Below, piece by piece: positions 8,501-17,123 of a stretch of 40,555 bases of DNA. The DNA is from Candidatus Obscuribacterales bacterium (lineage in GTDB: Bacteria; Cyanobacteriota; Vampirovibrionia; Obscuribacterales; Obscuribacteraceae): positions 1 to 40,555 of the forward strand of contig JAIEQI010000070.1 of NCBI GenBank assembly GCA_019747875.1, written 5' to 3'. The notes beneath the pieces were generated by a model. It was not told where the DNA came from, did no database searches, and saw only the letters and a list, made by a program, of their open reading frames with translations. Position 1 is the first letter of the stretch. Each line of letters starts with the position of its first letter. A program made the translations under genes and the position numbers.

Positions 8501-8781
8501 GATTGATGGGCCGAGCATTTGCCTGCAAAAAAGACTGGGCTCGGTTTAAGTTCTGTGAGGCGATAGGCATGGATCTGGGGGGACAAGATGCCGCTAATCT
8601 GATTGCAGATTCCCAAAGATATTGGGAAGGTGGCGAAAAAGCCAAGGCTATTCTTTCCTTAAAACGGCTTTTCGATATTTTTCCCTCACATGTAAAAGCG
8701 TTTCAGCTACTGGAGGAATACGCTCAAAATGACGAGTCGGCCAGAAAGTTGCTGATTGCTCAGCGCTCAAAAATAAACTAA
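5518..8781 (+). CDS. Fused MFS-like / spermidine-synthase-like / TPR protein (copy 1)
   Basis: A 1087-residue three-part protein. Residues 1 to about 450 are membrane-embedded and hold two related halves: YQVIWTRSLVLVFGST (residues about 23-38) recurs as YEIGWTRILLLLIGST about 225 residues later. Residues about 460-720 form a Rossmann domain of the spermidine synthase type: VIGWGSGVTAAYS (about 552), AEIEP, PSDGRNYLL and SEPSNPW (about 625). SEPSNPW is usual for the fused MFS/spermidine synthase family but differs from the Asp-containing catalytic loop of true SpeE, so aminopropyl transfer is doubtful. Residues about 800-1087 are TPR-like helical repeats. AAGGA precedes ATG 5518. Substrate unknown; probably an inner-membrane protein with a cytoplasmic enzyme-like domain. 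Confidence 0.85.
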   Translation: MATKSFVVVSLLFFVSGISSLVYQVIWTRSLVLVFGSTQFATATVLAVFMAGLGFGALVSGKLSNKVGAKALLWYGLLEGFIGVWALLAPSMFSLAVPIYQSGFQAFHLNPLLFGVLRFLVASIILLPPTTCMGATLPLLSSFVANQIESVGNRIGTLYAVNTFGAVCGALLGGFVFLPSLGLSASTVIAAVLNIVLFILAFLLFNKSVSKTPGELVSASQKSEVNSKEVMAVLACFFVSGALSMFYEIGWTRILLLLIGSTTYAFTVMLSTFLLGIFLGSYVCAKFVDKLRNPIGVFALGQIYLCFAVLLSLTVYNFLPYLNLLVVSAIGSNETLSMLLRFCAASAVLLPITLCLGALFPLGVKICSRNIDEVGDSVGQLYSINTFGAIIGAFVAGFLAIPLVGCENTLVYAAIANLVLGLLLLFSFGAMRTSIKAVAATGLILLIAWASNKASLINEDILVFAQYEKREILGGAADVPSWPQWLARLNRNISFFKDGICANVAVSQMHNPPVTLLFTNGHCDASDRADMENQVNLALLPMLLNSSSKHVCVIGWGSGVTAAYSLRFPVQSVVCAEIEPAVLEATKFFHHVNFSAETDQRCRVEPSDGRNYLLCSSKLFDVIISEPSNPWQAGVCNLFTKEYFQITKEHLTKNGRFAMWCQLNEVSPKNLREVIAALHDVYPTVYLFDSGQGDMCAVASAEPFKINLELLKKTFADNSNSELFKKFGTGNFAQFISRLTVGPDGVHGATVNTVENTDDLNHLEFDVAKSYESKSFHKDDELWLQSISGDLASCLDFGNLSNEKKSELMAEIGLETLRRNGPRGLYWLNKSYQTSPNVQALSALIELSILRGSWTKVDELFREADKQFPDDPKFLNLKAMQSLVHGDFEAARKNLESAIKRDPVNPLYKYRLAQTFSSLYCASPGQSFWEPSDPNPSIVVNLLKEILQDKVFVKKHPESLLFAADASIQLNHPDEALSLLQNQRNLLGNSEKYWRLMGRAFACKKDWARFKFCEAIGMDLGGQDAANLIADSQRYWEGGEKAKAILSLKRLFDIFPSHVKAFQLLEEYAQNDESARKLLIAQRSKIN

Positions 8782-8824
8782 GCTTAGCTTGGAACTAGCT
8801 TATAGCCACTGGTACTTGAGTCAA

Positions 8825-9631
8825 ATGGCTGCACTTGGTACAAAAAAAAGTAAAACAGAAATAGCGGTTGTAGCCGTGCTAGCTACTGCGGCTTTTGTCT
8901 GTCATGCCGCCCACATGAGGTTATTAGATGGACTGCAAGTGGACGATGATTATCAATATCACAACAAAAGATTCATTCCCCAGCCTTTGTTGACTAAAGC
9001 TTTTTCCCTGGGGTTCGACCGTGTAATTGCTGACATGTACTGGCTGATATTTATTCAGTATTATGGTGATCCGAAATGTAAGGAGGAAAACTTCCGTTAT
9101 GCGCCGGATTATCTTCAGGTTGTTGTCAATATGGACCCTCATTTCATAAGACCATATTGGTTTGCCTCTTTTGTCCTTGCCAGTGATTTGGGACAAGAAG
9201 AGCGTGCTGACGATATTCTTGCTTCTGGAATTAAGAGCAACCCCCAGGATTGGAGCATCCCGTATATTGCTGGATTCAACCAGTATCTATACGCAAATAA
9301 CGAAAAGAAAGCTGCTTATTACTATCGACTCGCAGCCAATATTCCTGGGGCTCCTTCTTGGCTGAATGATCAGGCTCGTATCCTTGAACTCGATATACCA
9401 TCCTATTTAAAGAAGGTTCGCACATGGCTTCGAATTTTGAAGGAAGGAGATGCCATGATAAAACAAAAAGCGTTACAGAATCTGACGGTTCTGTGGTCAA
9501 AAATGTATTGGGCTGCGCCAACCGAGCTGATGAAAAAGAACATTAAAGGAAAGCTTGAGCAGTATGGCTTGCCGCTTTTGCCGCGGGATAAAGTTCCGGA
9601 CAAATCTTTGATCTTGAAAGAAGTAGAGTAA
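8825..9631 (+). CDS. TM-anchored helical (TPR-like) protein between the twin fusions
   Basis: A 268-residue protein with a basic N-terminus (GTKKSKTE), one hydrophobic segment at about residues 12-28, then a soluble region with Tyr/Trp-rich paired helices (YAPDYLQVVVNMDP, RPYWFASFVLASDLG, AAYYYRLAANIPGAPSW) like a divergent TPR solenoid. I chose ATG 8825 because it puts Lys residues before the TM helix; TTG 8789 in frame would add 12 residues, and neither has a strong ribosome binding site. Its stop overlaps the next start (TAATG), so it is coupled to fusion copy 2. Lying between two TPR-tailed paralogues, it is likely to work with them. No named family recognised. Confidence 0.75.
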   Translation: MAALGTKKSKTEIAVVAVLATAAFVCHAAHMRLLDGLQVDDDYQYHNKRFIPQPLLTKAFSLGFDRVIADMYWLIFIQYYGDPKCKEENFRYAPDYLQVVVNMDPHFIRPYWFASFVLASDLGQEERADDILASGIKSNPQDWSIPYIAGFNQYLYANNEKKAAYYYRLAANIPGAPSWLNDQARILELDIPSYLKKVRTWLRILKEGDAMIKQKALQNLTVLWSKMYWAAPTELMKKNIKGKLEQYGLPLLPRDKVPDKSLILKEVE

Positions 9632-12600
9632 TGACAAATTCCGCGTCAGCTGCGTTAAAAGACAGATTCGCTGCCAAATATTGGTTTGTCGTCATTTTGT
9701 TCCTGGTGTCCGGGCTTAGTAGCTTGATCTATCAAGTTATTTGGACACGGTCTCTGGTCTTTGTTTTTGGTTCAACACAGTTTGCTACTTCAACTGTCTT
9801 ATCCGTATTTATGGCAGGATTGGCTCTTGGATCCTTCATTGCCGGCAAGCAATCAGACAAAGGTAAAATCGATCCGTTCCTCTTGTATGGAATTCTAGAG
9901 GGGTTAATAGCCGTTTGGGCGCTTCTGTCACCGCTTCTTTTCAATTTTGCTGTGCCAATCTATCAATCAAACTTTCAGCATTTTCATTTGAATCCGATTC
10001 TTTTTGGAATGCTCCGATATCTTGTGGCGGCCGTTATTTTGCTTCCTCCGACCACATGCATGGGCGCCACGCTTCCGTTGCTTTCCAAGTATGTCACCGA
10101 ATCTATCGAGACTGCTGGTAATAAAGTTGGAACCTTATATGCCGTCAATACCTTCGGTGCCGTTTTAGGGGCGATGATGGCTGGTTTCTTTTTGATTCCT
10201 ACTTTTGGTTTGAGCGTTACGACCATTGTTGCGTCAGCAATGAATTTCGCAATTTTTGCGACTGTCGTTTTTCTTTGGTACGGCTCTAGGAAAACTACTT
10301 TAGAAGACAACGGGAAGCTTGAAAGAATCAGCACTGTTGAGGACACCGACTTGCAATCTTCCAAGGAGGTCAGGGTTTTACTTTGGTGCTTCCTGTTGTC
10401 CGGTGGGCTTTCGATGTTTTATGAGGTTGGGTGGACGCGAATTCTCTTGATGGTAATCGGCTCGACTACTTATGCTTTCACCATCATGCTGTCTACCTTT
10501 TTGATTGGTATTTTCGCTGGAAGCTTTTTTTGCGCCAAGAAAGTAGATAAGCTCAAGTCACCAATAACATGGTTTGCAATTGCACAAGCATATTTGTGCT
10601 TTGCGGGACTTTTGTCATTGGCAGTCTTCAATTATTTGCCCTATACGAATTTGGTCTTAGGCATGATGGTCAAGAGTAACGAACTGCTCAGCATGCTTTT
10701 GAGGTTCCTTGGGGCTGCTGTTGTTTTATTGCCGATCACTCTTTCTTTAGGTGCCTTATTTCCTTTGGCCGTAAAGGTCTGTGCTCGCAATTTAGATAAA
10801 CTCGGCAGTTCGGTAGGCAAACTGTACTCCATGAACACCTGTGGTGCCATAATTGGTGCATTCGTAGCAGGATTTTTTGCCATCCCGATACTTGGAGCAG
10901 AGCAATCACTGATACTAGCTTCTCTCTTGAATTTCTGTATCGGCGCAGTTTTGTTATATTTCTTTGGGACGGTGAAAAGAAGCATCGCGATTTTCGTGGC
11001 GCTTTCTATGGTGGCTGTCAGTGTATGGGCCTTTAGCTCTCCACAAATTTTGAATCGCTATTTCCTGGCCTATGCTCAGCATGAAAGAAGAAAATTAGTC
11101 TTGAATCGGGGAATTCCTTCCTGGGAACAGTGGACTGAGTCCACGAAGAAGAATACGATTTTTTATCAAGATGGAATGTGTGCCACCGTTGCTGTTGCTA
11201 GAGAGACGAATCCGTTTGCGACCTCTCTCTTCACAAACGGCCATTGTGATGCTTCCGACGCGCACGACATGGAAAATCAAGCCATGATTTCCATTTTGCC
11301 TCTTTGCCTGAAACCTGATAGTAAGCAGGTCTGCATTGTGGGATGGGGGAGCGGAGTGACTGTTGGTTATGCCTTACGATTTCCGATCGTCAAGGCGATC
11401 TGCGCTGAAATTGAGGAGGTCGTTTGCAAGACCTCCGAATTTTTCCATCATGTCAATTTTATTCCAGAGAAAGACTCTCGGTGTGTAATAGAACCATCTG
11501 ATGGACGCAACCTATTGCTTTGTACTGATCAAAAGTTTGATCTAATCTTATCCGAGCCGTCGAACCCGTGGCAGATCGGGGTTTGCAACCTGTTTACAAA
11601 AGAATATTTTACCCTCTGTAGCGACAGGCTAAATAAGGATGGACTGTTCCTCATGTGGTGTCAACGAAATGAAGTTTCGCCAACGAACCTTTCACAAATT
11701 CTTTCGGCGTTGCATCAAGTGTACCCGACTATATATCTTTTTGATTCCGGATTAGGTGATACTTGCGCAGTTGCCTCAAAATCCCCTTTTGGAATCAGTC
11801 TGAGCGAATTGGAAAAGCAATTCCGCGATCCGAAAATTTTGCAGCTTCTCAGACAGTTCAAAATTAGAACTCCTTATGATTTGTTGGCGCGTCTTATCGC
11901 CTGTCCAGAGGGGATTGCGCAAGCGGTGAAAAATGTTCCCCCGAACTCGGATGATCGTAATTATCTGGAGTTCGATGTTGCAAAATCATATGAAAGCAAG
12001 CAATATTCCAAGGAGGATGACGATTGGGTATTTGCTCACGCAGGACCTATTTATGATTCCCTTGATTATGGAAACGCAACGCTAGAGCAGAAGGCCGATG
12101 TAATGGCCGAGATCGGAATCGCTTGTTTGAGCCGAGATGCTCGCAGGGGCATTTTTTGGCTTGAGCATTCTCTGGAAACATGTCCAAACTTGAAAGCATT
12201 TGCAGCCTTGATTGAAGCCGATATCCTCCAAGATAAAATCGCTGAAGCTGAAAAGAGGCTGCTTGCAGCCAAGCGACTGTTCCCTGGGGATCCTCGCTTG
12301 TTGAATTTGGAAGCGTTCAAACTAATGCAGAGCTGCCAGTTCAAGCAAGCAAGAGATCTTCTAAAGGAAGCCATCGTGAAAGATCCAAACAAGAAGTTGT
12401 ATCAATTTAGGCTTGCCGAGACATATAGCCCTGTCTTTTTAGGAAAGGGGAGAATACCTCACAGCATGCCTCCAGGTGCAGATCCAAAGCTTGTTTTAGA
12501 ACACTGCCAAAAATTTCTGGAAGACGAGCAATTCTTGAAAGAGCACCAAGGTGCATATTTGATCATCGCTGATGCTTATATCCAAACAGAAAAGTATGAG

Positions 12601-12981
12601 GAAGCCAAACGTCTTTTGAAGAAAGCCTTGAAGTTGCGGCCTTCTGAAACAAAAATTTGGGCTATGCTAGCGTGCGCCTATGCAGGCGAAAAGGATTGGA
12701 CAAGGGCGGAATACTGTATCGGTGAGAGTCGGCGCGTAGGAATTGACAGAGCACGAGATTACGCAAAACAAGCCAGGGAGTCCATTGAAAAAGGCAAATA
12801 CGAGGATGCCTTGGGTTGCATTCAATCATGGTTAGAAATTTACCCAGCTGATCGTGTTGCCTTGGTGGAACTGGAACGGCTCGCCAAGGTTTATCCTAAA
12901 TCAGAAAGCTTACTGAAAGTGCAAGAATCAATACGAGCTTTGGATTCTGTTGAATCAGGCACGGAATCAAAAGCACAATAA
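9631..12981 (+). CDS. Fused MFS-like / spermidine-synthase-like / TPR protein (copy 2)
   Basis: An 1116-residue paralogue of the gene at 5518, collinear over its whole length. The membrane part again has two related halves (YQVIWTRSLVFVFGST near residue 34, YEVGWTRILLMVIGST about 230 residues later). The synthase-like domain has IVGWGSGVTVGYA (about 570), AEIEEV, PSDGRNLLL and SEPSNPW (about 641). The C-terminal third is TPR-like (LRPSETKIWAMLACAYAGEK near the end is a clear unit). As in copy 1, SEPSNPW stands where classical spermidine synthases have an Asp-containing catalytic loop. The two copies are similar in sequence but not near-identical, so both have been kept for a long time, possibly as a heterodimer. 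The start overlaps the previous stop by one base. Confidence 0.85.
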   Translation: MTNSASAALKDRFAAKYWFVVILFLVSGLSSLIYQVIWTRSLVFVFGSTQFATSTVLSVFMAGLALGSFIAGKQSDKGKIDPFLLYGILEGLIAVWALLSPLLFNFAVPIYQSNFQHFHLNPILFGMLRYLVAAVILLPPTTCMGATLPLLSKYVTESIETAGNKVGTLYAVNTFGAVLGAMMAGFFLIPTFGLSVTTIVASAMNFAIFATVVFLWYGSRKTTLEDNGKLERISTVEDTDLQSSKEVRVLLWCFLLSGGLSMFYEVGWTRILLMVIGSTTYAFTIMLSTFLIGIFAGSFFCAKKVDKLKSPITWFAIAQAYLCFAGLLSLAVFNYLPYTNLVLGMMVKSNELLSMLLRFLGAAVVLLPITLSLGALFPLAVKVCARNLDKLGSSVGKLYSMNTCGAIIGAFVAGFFAIPILGAEQSLILASLLNFCIGAVLLYFFGTVKRSIAIFVALSMVAVSVWAFSSPQILNRYFLAYAQHERRKLVLNRGIPSWEQWTESTKKNTIFYQDGMCATVAVARETNPFATSLFTNGHCDASDAHDMENQAMISILPLCLKPDSKQVCIVGWGSGVTVGYALRFPIVKAICAEIEEVVCKTSEFFHHVNFIPEKDSRCVIEPSDGRNLLLCTDQKFDLILSEPSNPWQIGVCNLFTKEYFTLCSDRLNKDGLFLMWCQRNEVSPTNLSQILSALHQVYPTIYLFDSGLGDTCAVASKSPFGISLSELEKQFRDPKILQLLRQFKIRTPYDLLARLIACPEGIAQAVKNVPPNSDDRNYLEFDVAKSYESKQYSKEDDDWVFAHAGPIYDSLDYGNATLEQKADVMAEIGIACLSRDARRGIFWLEHSLETCPNLKAFAALIEADILQDKIAEAEKRLLAAKRLFPGDPRLLNLEAFKLMQSCQFKQARDLLKEAIVKDPNKKLYQFRLAETYSPVFLGKGRIPHSMPPGADPKLVLEHCQKFLEDEQFLKEHQGAYLIIADAYIQTEKYEEAKRLLKKALKLRPSETKIWAMLACAYAGEKDWTRAEYCIGESRRVGIDRARDYAKQARESIEKGKYEDALGCIQSWLEIYPADRVALVELERLAKVYPKSESLLKVQESIRALDSVESGTESKAQ

Positions 12982-13007
12982 ATTAGCGTTCTGATTTTTT
13001 CTTTCTT

Positions 13008-13016
13008 TGATACAAT
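13008..13016 (+). promoter_or_regulatory. Extended -10 promoter candidate before YfhO-like gene
   Basis: TGATACAAT fits the extended -10 pattern TGnTATAAT with one mismatch. A usual start point about 7 bases downstream falls just before the strong GGGGGAGAGG ribosome binding site (13029-13038). If real, transcription would begin inside the frame that opens at ATG 13015, which favours translation from TTG 13042. No good -35 box is visible, as is common for extended -10 promoters. Confidence 0.4.
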
Positions 13017-13041
13017 GCATCTCTTGTCGGGGGAGAGGAAA

Positions 13042-15516
13042 TTGGCATCTCTAGCATTTAAGTCGTTTCGCTTCTTCTTGCTGCTGACGGTGTTGCTGGT
13101 TATCTTCTATGCTCCTTTTATTTGCGGGACGGCCAGCTGGTTTATAGAGGACATAACTCACTTCTTTGAGCCACTGTGTATGTTTATTGGGAGGTCCGTC
13201 GCGCATGGACACTTTCCTCTTTGGAACCCGTTGAATTATTGCGGAATGCCTCAAGCTGCTATCAGTTCACCAGGCATCTTTTATCCTTTGAATTGGATTT
13301 TTGCTCTGGCTTCGTTCAATGTTGGATTGAGCTTTCTGATGATTTTAAGTCAGGCGCTGGCTGGGTTAGGCACTTTCTTGCTCATATATTCTTTTGGATG
13401 GGGTGAATTGGCTGCCATCACCGGTGGTATTGCTATTGCATTGTCTGGTTACATGTTCTCACTGAGCAACAACTACACTATCATAGCTGCTGCTGCGTGG
13501 TTTCCATTTTTGCTTTGGTCAGCCACGCAGATGCATAAGAAGTCTGCAAGCCCGCCTTCTCTCCACACTGTATTCATGGCGTGCGTGATCGGACTTCTGA
13601 TAACTGCAGGACGTCCTGAAATTTGGGTGCCGGCGATGCTGTGCTTCATCAGCTACCTTGCTTATTTGATAATTCATACGCAAGATAGCGAGAAGCAGCC
13701 TCTGGCGATTGCTTATGCTCGAGCCGTGATCATAGGGGGACTGATATCCTTACCTTCAATGTTGCCGGCAATCGAATGGGCGCCTTTGTCTCGGCGTAGT
13801 GATGGATTAGATTCCCAAGAAGTTCTAATGTTCAGTTCTAGTTGGTACGATCTACTTTCAATTTTCGTGTCGCAAGGCTTGGGAGAGCTTCAACTCAGGC
13901 ATTCGGATTTACGGGCTCTGGTTCAACCAAAGAGCCTCGGACCATACTTCTCTTCTGCTTTCGTGAGCACGTTGGTGGGGGCACTCGTCTTGTTGGGACT
14001 CCAGAGGAAGGGCGGGTCTCTTTTTAAGATCGCAATCGTAGGCATTGTAATTTTTGTACTTGCTTCCCTTGGTTCTAACCTACCGGGCGCCGACTTTCTC
14101 GTGCGTTTTGTTCCCGGAACATCGATCTTGCGATTTCCTTCGAAGCTTCTGTTCTTCGTGATTTTTGGATTGGCTTTGTTCGCCGCGCGAGGCGTCCGTG
14201 ATTACTTGAGGCACGGAGCACAAGCACTTCTTCCAGAAGCAATTTTTGCTGTAGGGCTCCTTGTCAGCCTCTTGCTAATGTATGCTCCTTGGAGCATTCT
14301 TCCCTTTATTGCATTGGAAAGCAATGATGCCGGTCTGCCATTGAAGGGGCAGAACATGATTGCTGTAAGCATGGCTATTTGGTGTGCTTTGGCGCTGGGC
14401 ATGCTATTGGTTTTGCGGCTGATGCAAAGAAAGGGGCAAAGTCTGATCGGCGCGGGGCTAGCGTGCGCGGCTTGCTCTATAGCACTTCTAGCACACGCTT
14501 ACAGATATAGTCATTATGAAGCGCCGCCAGGTTTTTTTGACAGTGGCAGCATAGTGCTATCCACTCTTTCGGAGAAGGGGCTTCTTAGGCGGGACGAGCC
14601 GACGCCTCGAATCGCTCCCGTTTTTGTGCAACGGTTTACTGTTCCACTAGACATTGATACAGGCGGTAGCCTCAAATCTTCTATCGGTAGCTATCAGTAT
14701 AGCCGGCAAGTGCTTCGTCCTTTTACGAATATGGATTTCGAAATCCCTGAAGTATTCGGTTTTGAGGGGGGGATGGTGGGCGAATATTATTACCTGTTTC
14801 TAAATAGTTATATGAAGAGCGGGCAATATATCTTCGAGAGTAGCGCTGAACGGAATGCGCAGATTGAAGCTCCAACAGATATTCCACTGGCGAGATTCTT
14901 GCAAATGACTGCTTCTCGGATTGCCCTCACGCAAGTATGGCGTTATCTCTCGGAGCGTCGTCCTCATGATCCTGTTCCAATATTGGACTCCAGATTTTTT
15001 GAATTGGTGGCGCAAAATGAGCAAATGAATTTCCGTGTCTACCGCGTGATCGATGCTCTTCCTCGCGCCTACTTGTCATATTCTTGGAAAATCTTCAATA
15101 CAAGGGACGACGTTATTTCTGAGGTCTATGACTCTGAAAAGTCAGGATGGGACGCAAACAAACTTACACTTCTTGAGTCCAATAAATCGAGCCTAGCCGA
15201 CGCTCAGGTGGATGTGCGTCCAATTGAGCCCCTTGCCATAGCGGAACGTATCCCGGAGAGGTTGACTATTGAGGCGGCTCCAATAAAAACGTGCATTCTA
15301 GTTTTGGCGGATCAATATTACCCTGGTTGGAAAGCCAAGGTTGATGGTGTGGAGACTCCAGTGCTTCGCTGCAATGGCTTTATGCGCGGCGTGCGCTTGA
15401 AGCCTGGCAAGCATACTGTAGAGTTTTTGTACGAGCCGGATAGCGTAAAATATGGTCTTTTGCTGGCCGCTGTTGGCTGCGTTTGGGCAATTTCATTGCT
15501 GCTCAAAAAGGGATAA
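13042..15516 (+). CDS. YfhO-family polytopic membrane protein
   Basis: About 824 residues with a dozen or more hydrophobic segments and a C-terminal extracytoplasmic domain. Family marks are GHFPLWNPLNYCGMPQAA in the first loop (the 'P-x-W-N-P...G-x-P' pattern of YfhO/GT-C proteins), SGYMFS, and near the C-terminus LVLADQYYPGWKAKVDG, then LKPGKHTVEFLYEP, then a last TM helix. YfhO proteins are thought to transfer sugars from lipid-linked donors to surface polymers. I prefer TTG 13042, with GGGGGAGAGG just upstream; ATG 13015 in the same frame adds 9 residues but has no ribosome binding site. It is followed 13 bases later by a GT39-like gene. A decayed relative lies at 36164-36690. Confidence 0.8.
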   Translation: MASLAFKSFRFFLLLTVLLVIFYAPFICGTASWFIEDITHFFEPLCMFIGRSVAHGHFPLWNPLNYCGMPQAAISSPGIFYPLNWIFALASFNVGLSFLMILSQALAGLGTFLLIYSFGWGELAAITGGIAIALSGYMFSLSNNYTIIAAAAWFPFLLWSATQMHKKSASPPSLHTVFMACVIGLLITAGRPEIWVPAMLCFISYLAYLIIHTQDSEKQPLAIAYARAVIIGGLISLPSMLPAIEWAPLSRRSDGLDSQEVLMFSSSWYDLLSIFVSQGLGELQLRHSDLRALVQPKSLGPYFSSAFVSTLVGALVLLGLQRKGGSLFKIAIVGIVIFVLASLGSNLPGADFLVRFVPGTSILRFPSKLLFFVIFGLALFAARGVRDYLRHGAQALLPEAIFAVGLLVSLLLMYAPWSILPFIALESNDAGLPLKGQNMIAVSMAIWCALALGMLLVLRLMQRKGQSLIGAGLACAACSIALLAHAYRYSHYEAPPGFFDSGSIVLSTLSEKGLLRRDEPTPRIAPVFVQRFTVPLDIDTGGSLKSSIGSYQYSRQVLRPFTNMDFEIPEVFGFEGGMVGEYYYLFLNSYMKSGQYIFESSAERNAQIEAPTDIPLARFLQMTASRIALTQVWRYLSERRPHDPVPILDSRFFELVAQNEQMNFRVYRVIDALPRAYLSYSWKIFNTRDDVISEVYDSEKSGWDANKLTLLESNKSSLADAQVDVRPIEPLAIAERIPERLTIEAAPIKTCILVLADQYYPGWKAKVDGVETPVLRCNGFMRGVRLKPGKHTVEFLYEPDSVKYGLLLAAVGCVWAISLLLKKG

Positions 15517-15529
15517 AGGGGCTAAAGTG

Positions 15530-17122
15530 ATGCAGCTTTGGCGATTGACTCATTTTAGCAACAATGTATTGCTTGCTCTCTTCATTGTCTTTGTGTTTGC
15601 GTTTTCCGCGAGCGCTGCGCTCTATTTCCTTTATCATCCACAGCCAAATGTGCACGACGAATTTTCCTACCTGCTGTCGTGCGACACATTTGTGCACGGG
15701 CGACTCACTAATCCTGGACTGGAAGACAGCAATGCTTTTGATAGCTTCCACATTCTTGTGCAACCCAAATATGTATCTAAGTATCCACCTGGGCAGGGGC
15801 TCTTCTTGGCGATTGGCAAATTTATCTGCGGTTCTCCTATCTTCGGCGTTTGGATTAGCATTTCTCTTGCTTGTGCTGCAATCTGTTGGATGTTGCAGCA
15901 ATGGATGCCTGCGCGTTGGGCCTTTATTGGTGGAATGCTTGCAGTAATTCAATTGGTATTTTTTGGACGTCCATTTGAAATGGGGCTTCCAGTCGGATAT
16001 TGGAGTCAGGGCTTTTTCGGCGGAGCCGTCGCTGCCCTGGGAGGCGCTTTGGTTTATGGCGCGATCAGAGTACTTGCTAATAGGCTAAGCTTTCGCGGCA
16101 CGGCAATTCTTGCAGCCGGTGCTGCGCTGCTATTCCTGAGTCGACCTTTTGAAGGAGGGCTGGCTGCTTTGCCTGCTTTCGGTGTTTTTGCAGTACTGAT
16201 TTATCGGGCTGGTAAGTCTTCCTTGTCAAAACTCACTCCACTAATTGTGATCGGTTCTCTGACAGTCTTCTTTCAAACCAAGATCAATCTTGAAACAACA
16301 GGCGATGCATTTCGATTGCCTTATCGAATGTATGAAAGTAAGTTCTTTGTGCCGGTCTTTTTAACACAACCGTTGGAGAAAAAGACTTTGTTCAGTAATC
16401 TCCAACAGAGGCAATTGTATGAGGAGAACATGCAAAGCTATGCTGAACAGCAGAACCTTTCTGGTTTTACAAGAGTGCTCCTGACGAGAAAGATTCCACA
16501 ATTCATCGACTTTTTCTTTGGACCCGCACTTTCCTGCTTTTTCGTAGCCTTGCCCTTTGTTTTTAGGAATCACTGGATGAAATTGGCTGGGATTGCCGTT
16601 GCCATGGAGTTGTGTGGTCTTGCAACCGAGACTTGGTTCTTGCCGCATTATGCGGCACCAATTACTGGACTTCTCTTTCTTTTACTTCTTCAGTCAATGC
16701 GGAGGTTTGTTCATTGGAGGATAGGAGAAAGAAGTGTTGGACGGCTGCTGGCCCTCTTTATTAGCTGCGTCTTTGTCTTACTTACTTGGAATGCCCTTCT
16801 AAATCAAAGAAGAACCGATCCAGGAAGCTGGTACAATGCAAGAGCAGCGATAATACGGGATCTTGAGGCTCGAGGTGGAAAACATCTGATTTTTGTTAGA
16901 TATGGACCAGAACATTTCTTTCATCATGAGTGGGTATACAACGGAGCTGACTTGGCCAACTCAAACATTCTTTGGGCTCACGAAGGAAGTGCCGAACAAA
17001 ATAAGCAAGTTGTTGATCATTATCCAAACAGAACTCTGTGGTTGCTTTACGACGACTCACCTGCAGATGTTTTGAGGAGGAAGAAGCCAAGTTTAACCCG
17101 AATAAGCGATCCAGGAAAATAG
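15530..17122 (+). CDS. GT39/ArnT-like polytopic glycosyltransferase
   Basis: About 530 residues with ten or more hydrophobic segments. The first extracytoplasmic loop has HDEFSYLLSCDTFVHGRLTN and then SKYPPGQGLFLA, with the acidic DE pair that binds the lipid-phosphate sugar donor in GT-C enzymes such as ArnT and protein mannosyltransferases. The C-terminal third is soluble and contains GGKHLIFVRYGPEHFFHHEW. ATG 15530 is chosen for its AAAGGGG ribosome binding site (15515-15521); the same frame is open further upstream (15452) but inside the preceding gene. It probably shares a transcript with the YfhO-like gene upstream and the MBL hydrolase one base downstream. Donor and acceptor unknown. 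Confidence 0.75.
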   Translation: MQLWRLTHFSNNVLLALFIVFVFAFSASAALYFLYHPQPNVHDEFSYLLSCDTFVHGRLTNPGLEDSNAFDSFHILVQPKYVSKYPPGQGLFLAIGKFICGSPIFGVWISISLACAAICWMLQQWMPARWAFIGGMLAVIQLVFFGRPFEMGLPVGYWSQGFFGGAVAALGGALVYGAIRVLANRLSFRGTAILAAGAALLFLSRPFEGGLAALPAFGVFAVLIYRAGKSSLSKLTPLIVIGSLTVFFQTKINLETTGDAFRLPYRMYESKFFVPVFLTQPLEKKTLFSNLQQRQLYEENMQSYAEQQNLSGFTRVLLTRKIPQFIDFFFGPALSCFFVALPFVFRNHWMKLAGIAVAMELCGLATETWFLPHYAAPITGLLFLLLLQSMRRFVHWRIGERSVGRLLALFISCVFVLLTWNALLNQRRTDPGSWYNARAAIIRDLEARGGKHLIFVRYGPEHFFHHEWVYNGADLANSNILWAHEGSAEQNKQVVDHYPNRTLWLLYDDSPADVLRRKKPSLTRISDPGK

Positions 17123-17123
17123 C

